DNA of 47,267 bases from an uncultured Desulfatiglans sp. (GCA_900498135.1 LR026961.1:411177-458443), one strand, 5' to 3'. Counted from the stretch's first letter, positions 8,142 through 16,956 are shown. Notes: a model not told the origin generated them from the sequence alone. Numbers and translations: made by a program.

Positions 8142-8760
8142 CGCGCCTTTCTCCCCTTGAAATCCTAACAGCCTGCTAGAAAGTCTCTTAGATACAAGCC
8201 GTCTTTTCTCACGACGCACTTCACGCTATCGGACCTATGAACGGCGCTGAACGCGCGTATACCAGGTTCGAATGCCTGCAGCCGTATGTTTACCGACAGC
8301 GGGACGGTGAATCGATGCCGCATCCTGTCGTCGGCAGCAGCCCCTCCCAAAAACGACGATCCATTCATCCCTTGAACTGCAGAATGCGCCGGCTGTATTC
8401 GCTTTTGAGGTTGTCGAGGTAACTTGCATCGATCGCCCCTTTCCAGTTGACCGTCACCAGAAAACGTTTAGGTATATCGATGCGATAAGGCTCGCAGCCG
8501 GTCGCCACCCGCACGATAAAAGGATGACAATACCTGTGCTTTCGCGTCAGAGACGTTTGTGCACCAGGTGCGCACAGGCGGGTGAACACGAATGACAACC
8601 GATGCAGCGTTCCATGCGTGGAGCAGTCAGGATCTTCATGACTCACCCTCTCTGACGGTGGCAAACGGCATGCAAAAAGCGGGTTTTTCAACAGACTGTC
8701 GAACCTTGCGGATTCGATGACGGATCGACCGCCGGGTCCGCGCGACCACCCTTGCAAAGA
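8142..8760. other. degraded intergenic region
   Basis: Contains the short ferredoxin-like remnant at 8547-8639. The minus-strand bases 8365-8546 can encode a plausible protein tail (DIPKRFLVTVNWKGAID... then SRRILQFKG), but I cannot assign it. It may be the 3' end of another broken gene. No intact gene is seen. Confidence 0.4.
8547..8639 (-). pseudogene. truncated 4Fe-4S ferredoxin-type gene
   Basis: A good ribosome-binding site (GAGAGGGTGAG) precedes ATG at 8639, and the first 30 codons read MKILTAPRMERCIGCHSCSP..., with the CxxCxxCxxxC iron-sulfur motif at Cys12, 15, 18 and 22 typical of AOR- or Hdr-associated ferredoxins. A TGA then ends the frame at once, whereas such ferredoxins continue for 100 or more residues with a second cluster. 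I read it as the 5' stump of a lost gene. Confidence 0.55.
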
Positions 8761-9564
8761 TCATCTCAGAGCGACAGCCTTGAAAAACGTGTAGCAGAAG
8801 ACCCCATCAGGCTCGGCCGTACGGTAGAGATCCCGGATTCCCTGGTCAAAGGCATCGGGTTCGACGATCCCGGCCTGGATCGCGGCCTCGCGCACCCCCT
8901 TGATCATGGCCGTGAATGTCTTTCTCGTGAAGCCATCTACCAGTTGCGGTCTGCTCGAATCGACATAGACCATTCGCGGAGAGACGCGAATGGAACGGTA
9001 TCCGGCTTCCTCCAGAAGCGGATAGAGTGTTCTGCCGATCATGGCGTTGCCGCCGGCGCGGCGCTGCAGTTCGACCTGGCATTGGATCGCCCGGTGCGCC
9101 GCGGCGCTATCGGGATGGAAATAAGTCGAACCGTGGTCTCCTTCGATCACGGTGATCGTGCCGCCCCGTTTCAGATAAGTCTTCAGTATCCGCAGGGCCT
9201 CAACCGGCCGGTCGAGATGCTCCAGGACGAAGCAGACGAAAATGTGGTCAAAGGAATCCTGCTCGTGCGGTAAATGAAAAATATCGGCCTGCAGAAACCG
9301 GACGTGGTCATGCCCGGCCGACATTGCTCTCAGCCTGGCCTCACAGAGGGACGAATAAGAGATGTCGACAGAAGTGATCAGAGCACCCGGGCTGTTTGCC
9401 GCAAGGGTGCAAGTTTGCGCCCCTACGCCGCACCCCGCTTCGAGAACGGAGTGCCCCTGGGGGTAAAACGTGTCGGAATGCAGAAGTTCGACCAAGGTCG
9501 CAGCCTGATCCTGCAGACGGATATTTTCTCGAAGATCGTAGCCGTGTACATATGCCCTGCCCAT
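8761..9564 (-). CDS. class I SAM-dependent methyltransferase
   Basis: 267 residues from the ATG at 9564 (MGRAYVHGYDLREN), where related proteins normally begin and GAGG lies 6 bases upstream. A longer frame from GTG at 9678 adds 38 residues with no family resemblance. The SAM-binding motif I is VLEAGCGVGAQT, followed by the acidic SVDIS strand end, QADIFHLP (motif II) and FVCFVLEHLDRP (post II). The C-terminal part (IGRTLYPLLEEAG, VSPRMVYVDSSRPQLVDGF, YRTAEPDGVFCYTFFKA) is characteristic of one broad uncharacterised group of UbiE/arsenite-type methyltransferases. Substrate unknown. No cofactor motifs are missing. Confidence 0.85.
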   Translation of the reverse strand: MGRAYVHGYDLRENIRLQDQAATLVELLHSDTFYPQGHSVLEAGCGVGAQTCTLAANSPGALITSVDISYSSLCEARLRAMSAGHDHVRFLQADIFHLPHEQDSFDHIFVCFVLEHLDRPVEALRILKTYLKRGGTITVIEGDHGSTYFHPDSAAAHRAIQCQVELQRRAGGNAMIGRTLYPLLEEAGYRSIRVSPRMVYVDSSRPQLVDGFTRKTFTAMIKGVREAAIQAGIVEPDAFDQGIRDLYRTAEPDGVFCYTFFKAVALR

Positions 9565-10077
9565 ATCTCCCCTCACATGCCCGATCCGTGCCATCCAGGA
9601 GGAAGCTCCACTGTCTGAGACTCCGTTAACAGGCCGGAAAAATTCACCATCTGCAACGTTGTGCTTATCCGCTGTCACTGAGGTGCGCTGGTGCGTACGC
9701 CTCAGTCCACGGGATTCCTCAACCCCACCATTCGGTTGTTTTTGAACGTCCCGAACACAAGGGATTTTTCAACACGCTGCAAATTCACCTCTGTAAACGG
9801 CATTCGTTACTCCAAAACATCAGCACCCAGCTTAGCAAAGGCTGGTCTATCTCAAACCAGAACGTGCCGTTCGATGCCCGCGAAGATATCGACAGCGCAC
9901 CGAGGTCTCAGGGTTTCTTCACTCAAAGGAAAGCCCGGAACATCTCCACGCGATGCCGCTTTGTTCCTTAAAAGGACTTTTTTAATGCCAAAATGGGCGG
10001 TTTAAGCCCTGAAAGAGCCTATGTTAAAAATCATTTTCCAATATATTCAACATATTAATCTGGTCCGACCCGATTAC
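9565..10077. other. intergenic region ending in a GGTCCGACCC repeat end
   Basis: No supported gene. A short hairpin TCCTT-AA-AAGGA followed by CTTTTTT occurs near 9968-9990, and the sequence then runs AT-rich to the repeat end at 10054-10071. The layout (hairpin, AATGCCAAAATGGGC, AT-rich tail, TGGTCCGACCC) resembles the intergenic regions before 13650 and 17238. Confidence 0.45.
10054..10071. repeat. isolated GGTCCGACCC repeat end
   Basis: ATTAATCTGGTCCGACCC matches the right terminus of the complete MITE-like repeats at 21083, 23173 and 23437. No matching left end was found within 400 bases. It ends 6 bases before the stop codon of the next minus-strand gene. Confidence 0.6.
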
Positions 10078-10599
10078 TTAAAAACACAGGGGGGCAAAGC
10101 GGCGCCGCATTTCTTCTTTGTAAGAGGTGATCACGGGATCGAACTTTTCACCCCGCTGCACGCGCTCGATGCGAATAAGGTCCCCCTTCCATCCCAGGGT
10201 CATCTTACGATGGGGCGTAGCCAACGGAGGGAAGTGAATCGGCAGTCGGCAGCTGCTGAAATGAATCATCCTCGCACGGGGCCAGCGTGAGGGGTAGTAT
10301 TGGAAGGGATCGAACTCATAGAAACCCTGGGTGAGCACACTCTCCACCACCACGTGGCGTGGCGGTGACGGGACAGCCTTCTGCAGGCGCGTTTCGATGA
10401 CCCGGGCAACCGCAGGATGATTCGTTCGCATCACGACCTGGGTGGGGAAGAGATCCCCCCGGGGTTCGTGCCCGAAGTTGCGCTGGATCGTGGCCAGACC
10501 CAAAAGGACTCGGCGGGCATCCCAGAAATCCAGATTGGTGAAAACATGGTATTCGTAGCCCGCCTTGAGCTGCGGGTGGGCACGGATGATCTTTGCCAT
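10078..10599 (-). CDS. conserved-looking protein of unknown function
   Basis: 173 residues from the ATG at 10599, which has GGAGAG 7 bases upstream (the frame extends 5 codons further). Soluble, basic, rich in Arg, Phe and Pro, with YHVFTNLDFWDARRVLLG, a middle segment VMRTNHPAVARVIETRLQ and many aromatic residues (FYEFDPFQYYP). No domain is recognised, but codon use and the clean start suggest a real gene. Its 3' end abuts a repeat terminus, so the C-terminus might be altered. It stands alone between two intergenic regions. Confidence 0.6.
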   Translation of the reverse strand: MAKIIRAHPQLKAGYEYHVFTNLDFWDARRVLLGLATIQRNFGHEPRGDLFPTQVVMRTNHPAVARVIETRLQKAVPSPPRHVVVESVLTQGFYEFDPFQYYPSRWPRARMIHFSSCRLPIHFPPLATPHRKMTLGWKGDLIRIERVQRGEKFDPVITSYKEEMRRRFAPLCF

Positions 10600-10870
10600 G
10601 GTATTTCTCTCCATTTCCGATAGCAGGGGTTATCCGCTTCTCGTAATGCTCGAAGCGGCGGCGAAGCCAAAGGCACATCCTCAACCCGTTGCCTCGACTG
10701 TCTCCGAGCGGTTCCTTTCTGGTGGGTCAGAGGTCTAGGGTACAAGCAGAGTGCAAACACGGCCAGGAAGTCCTCCGTCAGATTCCAGCACGCGCTGGAA
10801 AATCACCTGCCGGCAGACACCCAAGGCGTCCCCGGTTCGGGGAATCCAGTCAGAATTGCCATTGGGATCT

Positions 10871-11383
10871 TCAACCGCCGAGTTTTTCTATCTGGGCTTT
10901 GTATTTTTCGTGAATCATCTTGCGATCGAACTCCCAGAACTCTTCCAGCATGGCCTGGTCTTCTTCCTCCGTAAAATAATTCCGCGAATGGGGGAAAAAT
11001 ACCTTATCTTCTTTCTCGATGTGCTTAGGGTAAAAATCCACAAGCATTTTAAGGTTCTTGGCAATATCGGCAAGAGCCGCCTCATCGCCGCCACGGTACC
11101 GCGTATTGGCTTCTACAAGGGCTTTTGTCGTCTTGCGCCCAAAGAGATGCTCCTCGACCAGTTCCGACATGAGTTGTCGGTCTTCCTGCGACAAATTCTT
11201 CTTGTCCAAATCCCGAAACAGGATATCCTCCTCCTTGCCATGATGCGTTCGGTCAGCGTACATGCGGATAAAATCGACCGCCGCATCTACAAAAAAGGGA
11301 TCGACCCTATCCTCTGAACTGATCTGGACAAGAGCACCGTTGATCAGAGTCAGCATCCTTTCGATCAAACGATGTTCTATCAT
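10871..11383 (-). CDS. hemerythrin HHE-domain protein
   Basis: 170 residues from the ATG at 11383, with GAGGA 6 bases upstream. The four-helix hemerythrin pattern is complete: EHRLIERM near the N-terminus, THHGKEED near residue 46, EEHLFGR near 77 and HIEKEDKVFF near 125. Ligands are His and acidic side chains for a di-iron site. In anaerobes such proteins bind O2 or NO, or sense or store them; no output domain is attached, so a scavenging or storage role is the simplest reading. Confidence 0.9.
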   Translation of the reverse strand: MIEHRLIERMLTLINGALVQISSEDRVDPFFVDAAVDFIRMYADRTHHGKEEDILFRDLDKKNLSQEDRQLMSELVEEHLFGRKTTKALVEANTRYRGGDEAALADIAKNLKMLVDFYPKHIEKEDKVFFPHSRNYFTEEEDQAMLEEFWEFDRKMIHEKYKAQIEKLGG

Positions 11384-11436
11384 CAATGGTCCTCGTGCCT
11401 GCACAATCTTTTCCTTTCCTGCGCTTTAGATATGAT

Positions 11437-11955
11437 TTATGGGTGATCACCAATCACAATAGCGTTTTCGATCGCATCAGCATATCCATATGTTATGTCG
11501 GTCCGACCCGAAACGCACTGTCCTCTTTCACAAGCCACGGGAGGTTCCATGACGAACATGCAGTCCGAAACGGCCCCGCTCAAACGGTTCCATCGCGCGT
11601 TGAGGGCGTTGTATTCCTGGACCTTGCTTTGCAGCTCCGATTCCTCCGTGTGTTTTGCAGAATAAACCAGATACTCCCAAGGACCTCCGCATGGTTTTTT
11701 TCCAAAAGCGATCGCCCTGCAGTCAGATGAATCCGCGCAGGGAGCCTCACCGATAAGGTCTCGTATCCGTTCGTCCAATTCAGCCATCCGCACACGAAGC
11801 GCCTCGATTTCTCCTACAGCACCACCGGCTGAATCGAAGCTCCGACTTTGCAGGTGCACCGGTTTTTCCCTGCAGCCACCCTCTACCAGAACCAAAGAGG
11901 TCAGCAGGATCACTTTCCCCAAAAACACTAAAGATGCGTTTACGCCAAAAACCAT
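11437..11955 (-). CDS. hypothetical lipoprotein with a possibly altered C-terminus
   Basis: 172 residues. Signal peptide with lipobox VEGGC (Cys28), then a helical segment (EIEALRVRMAELDERIRDLI) and a Cys-rich part, CADSSDCRAIAFGKKPCGGPWEYLVYS, ending in VACERGQCVSG. Proteins with this C..DC...G..PCGGP pattern usually stop soon after the final GxC. Here ~22 more residues follow, and the extra codons begin exactly with GGGTCGGACC, the repeat terminus found all over the window. The tail may therefore derive from a repeat insertion. Periplasmic or outer-membrane anchored; function unknown. Confidence 0.7.
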   Translation of the reverse strand: MVFGVNASLVFLGKVILLTSLVLVEGGCREKPVHLQSRSFDSAGGAVGEIEALRVRMAELDERIRDLIGEAPCADSSDCRAIAFGKKPCGGPWEYLVYSAKHTEESELQSKVQEYNALNARWNRLSGAVSDCMFVMEPPVACERGQCVSGRTDITYGYADAIENAIVIGDHP

Positions 11956-11985
11956 GGCTAATCACTCAACTCCCAACGCCTCGAC

Positions 11986-13368
11986 TCAATTCCTGTCCAA
12001 CAGCTTTTCGAGGGGCTTGACCATTTCTTTTTTGATCCGCCTGGTATAGATTTCTTTTCGCATCGATGGTATTCGGGTTAGAAGCATCATCATCGCATTT
12101 CTGGCTCGAGTCTTGTAATCCCTTTGAGGAAAATCGTAAAACCCATTCCTTTTGTAGTAATGGTGGTCCGCACGAAAAGGGAATCGCAACCGGCCATAGA
12201 TATCGTCTCTGAAAATCTTCCTGCCTCCTACTCCAAGAAAGCCAGCCGGCTTTACATAACCCTCTTCTGAAAAGCGAATGAGCCGTTCAGCCAGATTTTC
12301 AAGAAGAGCGTCTATTTCAGTAGAGTTCTCACATTCATCGGTGATGAAATCAACGACATTGGCCTGTTGAATTTCACAAAATGCCTCCAGTGCCTGCCTG
12401 AGGTTTGGCACCTGACGCAAAGGCCCGGATACGATGAATCCAATTTGTTTACCTGTCAAAACCGGAGCATGATTATTAAAAAAACTGCGGTCGAAGAAAA
12501 GCTTCCATCTTGAGGACAAATAACGGTCCGTGATCGACCCAACGAAAACGAGGACATCTGCGCCCTTCACCCGCGTATTGAAAAATTCCGCATAGCCGTC
12601 TTTGTCATCATAGAAGCAACGGCCATCATATGCGCATTGAATACATCCTTGGCATCCTCCCTTGATGTCGACCTCGTTCAGATCGATCACATCTAAATTC
12701 TCATGAAATACCCCGGAAAAATGCTGCACCATCCGTGTTAAATTCGCTTTCGTATCGTTTAAATCCGTTAATACACATACTTTCTTATTGCCGGTTGCAA
12801 TCTTCCGTTTCTCATTTCCGGGAACATACTCAAACGCACTTTGAACCAAAGCACCAAAATTTTTAGGCGTGTGCATCTTCTGTTCGATCGTTTCAAAAAA
12901 ATGGCTCGCAAAAAGGATCAGTCGTTTTCGCTCCTTTTCCTTCAGCAGGTCATACATGTCAGGTGAAAACCCTCCGACATACTTCATATCCAGATCATCG
13001 GAAATCGCATTGATATAATTGTGGGCGATATGGTCATAGAAATGAATCGAAGTGCTTAAAGAAGCAGAGTATTTATCTTTGAATGCGCCGTCGAACCCGC
13101 GCTCCCGGATGAGTTCGATGAATCGCTTATAACCGGAGGGCACCAGGAGGAAATATACGGGAAAAGCCCACAAAACGCCTTCGGCGGCTCCGATTGCATC
13201 TACGATTTTCCGAAAAAGGCTCTCATCCTTTTCGATCGCTTTGATTCGCTGTGCCACGTTCAGGATTTTCAACCCATGCTGGGGGAATTTCTTCTGAACG
13301 AAGTGGACGTACTGCATCGTGACGCTCAAATCGCCTTTCGGGCTTCCATTCAGAACGACAATTTCCAT
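11986..13368 (-). CDS. tandem flavodoxin-fold (NADPH-dependent FMN reductase-like) protein
   Basis: 460 residues from the ATG at 13368, preceded by AAAGGAGA. Two flavodoxin-like modules in one chain: residues 1-~170 start with the FMN-phosphate loop VVLNGSPKGDLS and carry AFPVYFLLVPSGYKRFIE; residues ~210-400 start at VCVLTDLNDTKANL, hold the Cys-rich GGCQGCIQCAYDGRCFY and then FDRSFFNNHAPVLTGKQIG. The second domain resembles iron-sulfur flavoprotein-like reductases. The last 80 residues are basic. Probable cytoplasmic flavin-linked electron transfer protein; partner unknown. The single-domain relatives elsewhere in the window are about 190 residues. Confidence 0.8.
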   Translation of the reverse strand: MEIVVLNGSPKGDLSVTMQYVHFVQKKFPQHGLKILNVAQRIKAIEKDESLFRKIVDAIGAAEGVLWAFPVYFLLVPSGYKRFIELIRERGFDGAFKDKYSASLSTSIHFYDHIAHNYINAISDDLDMKYVGGFSPDMYDLLKEKERKRLILFASHFFETIEQKMHTPKNFGALVQSAFEYVPGNEKRKIATGNKKVCVLTDLNDTKANLTRMVQHFSGVFHENLDVIDLNEVDIKGGCQGCIQCAYDGRCFYDDKDGYAEFFNTRVKGADVLVFVGSITDRYLSSRWKLFFDRSFFNNHAPVLTGKQIGFIVSGPLRQVPNLRQALEAFCEIQQANVVDFITDECENSTEIDALLENLAERLIRFSEEGYVKPAGFLGVGGRKIFRDDIYGRLRFPFRADHHYYKRNGFYDFPQRDYKTRARNAMMMLLTRIPSMRKEIYTRRIKKEMVKPLEKLLDRN

Positions 13369-13861
13369 TGCAGCCGTCTCCTTTTCCCTTTCGCATGCGC
13401 CTCTGGCCACCCTCATAAAACTGCCTCTGAAGCGGTGGGGTTTGCCCAATGGACCCTAGAGGTTCAGGTTAGCGAAAAAAATCAAACCGTTCAATGATCT
13501 TGTTGGGAAAGCTCCCCTCGCAGGAAATTCTTTTTCGGATCCAGCTTAAAAGGGCCTTTTGGATGCCAAAACCGTCCATTCAAGCACCAGAAACATCCTT
13601 TCAAGAAGCTACTATTATAATTAAATCATTATGTTTGTCTGGTCCGACCCGATTTTGATGTGGTATGATTTGACGAAGCGACAGAGCTTGACCCTGCTTG
13701 ACGAAATGCAGGGGCATCCGTCCATGACCCGCTTTCAGGACGAAGGGTTTACCGTCATCACCTTTTGAGTTCGGCAGCGAGCCCCACCGACGGCCTTGTT
13801 TCCGCCGGGCGGAAATGAATCCTTCGGAACGACAACATCGAGATACCCAGGGAGGTGGAAC
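13369..13861. other. intergenic region with repeat end and a possible gene fragment
   Basis: Near 13545-13570 a TTAAAAGGGCCTTTTGGA segment resembles the internal part of the MITE-like repeats, and the repeat end is at 13641-13650. Directly after it an open 36-codon stretch (13658-13768, MWYDLTKRQSLTLLDEMQ...) has coding-like composition and may be the tail of a gene cut by the repeat. Nothing else is supported. Confidence 0.4.
13641..13650. repeat. isolated GGTCCGACCC repeat end
   Basis: GGTCCGACCC, preceded by TGTTTGTCT and an AT-rich tail. Same terminus as the complete copies at 21083-23679; a left end is not seen. Confidence 0.5.
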
Positions 13862-14977
13862 GTGTACCCGAAACTTTTCTCCGAAATCGAAATCTCCGGG
13901 ATCACCTTGAAAAACCGGTTGACCATGGCGCCGCTCTATCTGGGATACGCCGGCGAGGGCGGTACGGTCAGCCCCCTTCTGCTCGACCATTACCGTCTGA
14001 TGGCGAAGAGCGGCGTAGCGATGGTGGTGGTCGAAAATGCAACGATCGATCACCCCCAGGGGAGTGGCTCCAACAGGACCCTGCGTGCTGATACCGATGA
14101 AAATATCGGCGGGTTGAAGGAACTGGCATCCGTAATTCACCGTGAGGGGGCTTTGGCATGCCTTCAGGTCAACCACGCCGGGCGCTTCGCCGGAATCGAG
14201 GAACCGCTGGCGCCGTCCGCCGTCGAGACCTTCGGACGCATGCCGAGGGCCCTCTCCGAAGCGGACATCCATGCCATCGTCGACCGCTATGCGGAGGCGG
14301 CCGACCGAACGAAACGGGCCGGGTTCGACATGGTCGAACTCCACGGGGGGACCGGCTATTTGCTGGCCGAATTCGTTTCGCCGAGGACCAACAAAAGGAC
14401 CGACGCCTACGGCGGCTCCCAGGAGAATCGCCGGCGCTTCCCCCTTGAAGTCGCCGCGGCCGTCAAGGAAAAAGTGGGGAACTTCCCTGTCGGCTACCGC
14501 TTTCTGGCGGATGAATGGCTTCCGGACGGCCTTCAACTGGAGGAATCCATTCCCTTCGCATGCTCTCTCGAATCGGTCGGCATCGCCTACCTCTCCGTCA
14601 TGGGAGGTACTTACGAATCTTTCTTTCTCCCGCATATCCTCGAGCAGACCTGCAAAAACGGCTACATGGTCCATCTCGCCGCCGCTGTAAAAAAGGCCGT
14701 CGGCATCCCTGTCATCGCTGCTGGCAGGATCGCGACGGGCGCGCTGGCGGAGACAATCCTTCAGGAGAACCAGGTGGATCTGATCGGACTCGCCCGCGTC
14801 CTCTGGGCGGATCCCGAATGGCCCCAAAAGGTAAAAGAAGGAAAGGAAGGTGCGATCGTTCACTGCGATTCGGACTGCGGCGACACCTGCACCAAACTCG
14901 TCACCAAAGGCAAGCCGGCCTTTTGCGTGCGATGGCCCCATGAAAAGATGAAGCTCTGGAAGGAGCGGTTGGAATAG
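13862..14977 (+). CDS. old yellow enzyme-type NADH:flavin oxidoreductase
   Basis: 371 residues from GTG at 13862, with GGGAGGTGG 5 bases upstream. FMN-dependent TIM barrel: KNRLTMAPLYLGY at the N-terminus, LQVNHAGRF (102-109), NKRTDAYGGSQENRRRF, and FMN-phosphate loops VIAAGRI and LIGLARVLWADPE. The usual substrate-site pair HGAH is HGGTG here, so the second His is replaced by Thr164. The C-terminal tail has a Cys cluster (CDSDCGDTC, then Cys 12 residues later) that could bind an iron-sulfur cluster, as in larger dienoyl-CoA reductase relatives, but the FAD/NAD domain of those enzymes is missing. Substrate unknown; likely an enone or nitro compound. Confidence 0.9.
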   Translation: MYPKLFSEIEISGITLKNRLTMAPLYLGYAGEGGTVSPLLLDHYRLMAKSGVAMVVVENATIDHPQGSGSNRTLRADTDENIGGLKELASVIHREGALACLQVNHAGRFAGIEEPLAPSAVETFGRMPRALSEADIHAIVDRYAEAADRTKRAGFDMVELHGGTGYLLAEFVSPRTNKRTDAYGGSQENRRRFPLEVAAAVKEKVGNFPVGYRFLADEWLPDGLQLEESIPFACSLESVGIAYLSVMGGTYESFFLPHILEQTCKNGYMVHLAAAVKKAVGIPVIAAGRIATGALAETILQENQVDLIGLARVLWADPEWPQKVKEGKEGAIVHCDSDCGDTCTKLVTKGKPAFCVRWPHEKMKLWKERLE

Positions 14978-15063
14978 TAAACCCAAAGGAAAGGGCGAAA
15001 AACCCCAGACGTCTGGCCACTCCCCGCGCAGGGCAAGGGTGACGAAGCCGGGCGGCGGGGTAT

Positions 15064-15897
15064 TCACAGAGGTGCGCGGCTTTTCCTGAAGACGAAAGGG
15101 GCGACGGGATGAGGTGTAAAATCGGCTAAGCGAAACGGCAACTTTTCATGCGAGCCGATTACGAGGAATCCGCCGGGGGAAAGAGCAGCGAGGATCCCGC
15201 GCAGAACCGGTTCCGCGCGATCGGGCCGATAGTAAGTCAACAGGTTGTTTCTAAGCAAAATGATGTGAAAGCCGCTTCCCGGAGGACCTGAAAAGACATC
15301 GCATTCGAGCCAGGTGATGCCCTCCATTAGCCAGGGTTGCAGCCTGAAAGCCCTTCCCCCACGCTCCTCCTGAAAACAGGTACGCCTCAGGCCCTCCGGA
15401 ACCTCTTTCAAACTGCTTGGAAGATAGAGCGCCTCCCGCGCCCGTTCGAGATTGCGAGGCTGAAGGTCGGTGGCCGTCACCCGGAGTTCCGGAAGCCCGC
15501 CGACCGAGAGTCCCAGGCGGTGCCAGAGAATTTTCAGGCTGTAGACTTCTTCCCCGCCGGCGCAACCGCATGACCACACAGAGAGAGGGCCTCTGACAGC
15601 CTGGATGAGCTCCGGCAGGACCTCCTTCTCAAGAATCTCCCAAAGCTTCCGGTCGCGGAAAAAGCGGCTGATGGAAACAGCCATCGCCCGCTCGTTCTCC
15701 CCTCGCTCCTCGACGCTCCTCTGGAGACAGGCTAGATAGGCCTGAACGTTCCGGCAGCCAAGGGCCTGCATATGCCGAACAACGCGTTTTTTCACCCCTC
15801 TGCGGACCTTGCGGTAGCCCTGCCACGACAGACCGAGAAAGTCCAGCAGTCGACGGAATTGCTCGTCGTCCAGACAAGGGGTAATCTTCTCATCCAT
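15064..15897 (-). CDS. CheR-type MCP methyltransferase
   Basis: 277 residues. The N-terminal helical part (DDEQFRRLLDFLGLS, YRKVRRGVKKRVVRHMQ) and the catalytic part with ISRFFRDRKLWEIL, VWSCGCAGGEEVYSL (SAM site), VTATDLQPRNLERAREALY and FHIILLRNNLLTYY correspond to CheR, which methylates glutamates on chemoreceptors. No receptor, CheB or CheW gene is in the window, so it is an orphan. A 69-base gap separates it from the upstream gene on the same strand (stop at 15967). No Shine-Dalgarno is obvious at the ATG. Confidence 0.85.
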   Translation of the reverse strand: MDEKITPCLDDEQFRRLLDFLGLSWQGYRKVRRGVKKRVVRHMQALGCRNVQAYLACLQRSVEERGENERAMAVSISRFFRDRKLWEILEKEVLPELIQAVRGPLSVWSCGCAGGEEVYSLKILWHRLGLSVGGLPELRVTATDLQPRNLERAREALYLPSSLKEVPEGLRRTCFQEERGGRAFRLQPWLMEGITWLECDVFSGPPGSGFHIILLRNNLLTYYRPDRAEPVLRGILAALSPGGFLVIGSHEKLPFRLADFTPHPVAPFVFRKSRAPL

Positions 15898-15966
15898 AAA
15901 AAACCGATCGGGGTTTGCAGGTCACACCAAGACTGCGCCCATCCGCTTCCCCTCTCGATGCCTCCT

Positions 15967-16956
15967 TTATCCCTCCCAGTCGCTCTTGACAAATTCCAGG
16001 ATGGTCTTCGCCCGCTCGGAAAAGAGATGAATGCCTTCCCAATTTGGGCGCGCCAGGCTTTTCTGCATCAGGAGCCCGTCTTCCCCGAACCACTGCGGCA
16101 GCATGCCGCCTAAGAAATATCCCTTTTCCCTCAGTGAAACGACCGTTCTCGAAACCCATGGCCACGACAAATTTACCCATGCCTGAATCACTTGAACGTT
16201 ACAGCTCAGAATACGCTGCTCCTCTGCAGCGAAAACCTCCGCGAAGTCCAAACCTGCTTCCTGCACGGCCACGCGCGCCACTTGCGCGGAGTCGAATATC
16301 TGGGTCTCCAGGCGAGTCTGCTGTGTGGAGGGCAATTCGTCTTCCGATGGCGAAAAGAACCGCTGGTCGTCAAATCCTTCGTAGATATATTCGAGGTATT
16401 CCTTGTACATCTCCGGAATATGGACCGCATGCGGCTTGGGGACGACGGTAATGAACATAACGAGAGTCGATACTCGTCCCGAAGCGCTTTTTTCCTCCTC
16501 ATAAGCCTCGGCTGGCATCAAATCGATTTCAATGGCCGTCTCGATAAATGGCAGATGGGCAAGGGCAGCCTTCTGAATATAGATGTGGTTACAGACAGCT
16601 TCCCCAAAAAACGCTTTGATCTCTTTCATATCTGGCAATATCTCGCGAACATGCTGAAAAATCATCCCCATGACACCAGCATTCTGAAAATCCATCGCCA
16701 CAGCACCGTTACCCTTCTCATAAACACCTTCATTGGGAGCAGCACGGAATAAGGAGCTGTACCCAACAACCCTGTTCTCAGGCGTACGCACAACGATCGG
16801 GATATTGTCGCGATTATTGAAAGCCTCTATCAGCTGATCAGGATGATAGACGATCTTTGCTGGGTAGCTGTTCCCATATACTTCGGTAAACAGCTTCCCC
16901 ACACCAGCCGCATCCTCCGGCTGAAAAATGCCGACGGTCAGTTCTCCATTGCCCAT
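15967..16956 (-). CDS. GNAT-like N-acetyltransferase domain protein
   Basis: 329 residues from the ATG at 16956 (MGNGELTVGIFQPEDAAG), with AAAGGCGAG upstream; the frame extends 12 codons further. The N-terminal ~170 residues look like a GNAT fold: FQPEDAAGVGKLFTEVYG, PIVVRTPENRVVGYSSLFRAAPNEGVYEKGNGAV and AGVMGMIFQHVREIL. The C-terminal half is unassigned, with SWPWVSRTVVSLREKGYFLGGMLPQWFGEDGLLMQK, a pattern common in two-domain acyltransferases. Cytoplasmic, substrate unknown. It lies upstream of the CheR-like gene on the same strand and may be co-transcribed. Confidence 0.7.
   Translation of the reverse strand: MGNGELTVGIFQPEDAAGVGKLFTEVYGNSYPAKIVYHPDQLIEAFNNRDNIPIVVRTPENRVVGYSSLFRAAPNEGVYEKGNGAVAMDFQNAGVMGMIFQHVREILPDMKEIKAFFGEAVCNHIYIQKAALAHLPFIETAIEIDLMPAEAYEEEKSASGRVSTLVMFITVVPKPHAVHIPEMYKEYLEYIYEGFDDQRFFSPSEDELPSTQQTRLETQIFDSAQVARVAVQEAGLDFAEVFAAEEQRILSCNVQVIQAWVNLSWPWVSRTVVSLREKGYFLGGMLPQWFGEDGLLMQKSLARPNWEGIHLFSERAKTILEFVKSDWEG

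Noticed and set aside
8258-8285. GGTTCGAATGC resembling a tRNA T-loop
   Set aside because: No matching acceptor, D or anticodon arms around it.
13601-15067. 488-codon open frame on the minus strand
   Set aside because: It is antisense to the OYE gene, whose motifs are unmistakable, and has no recognisable domain.
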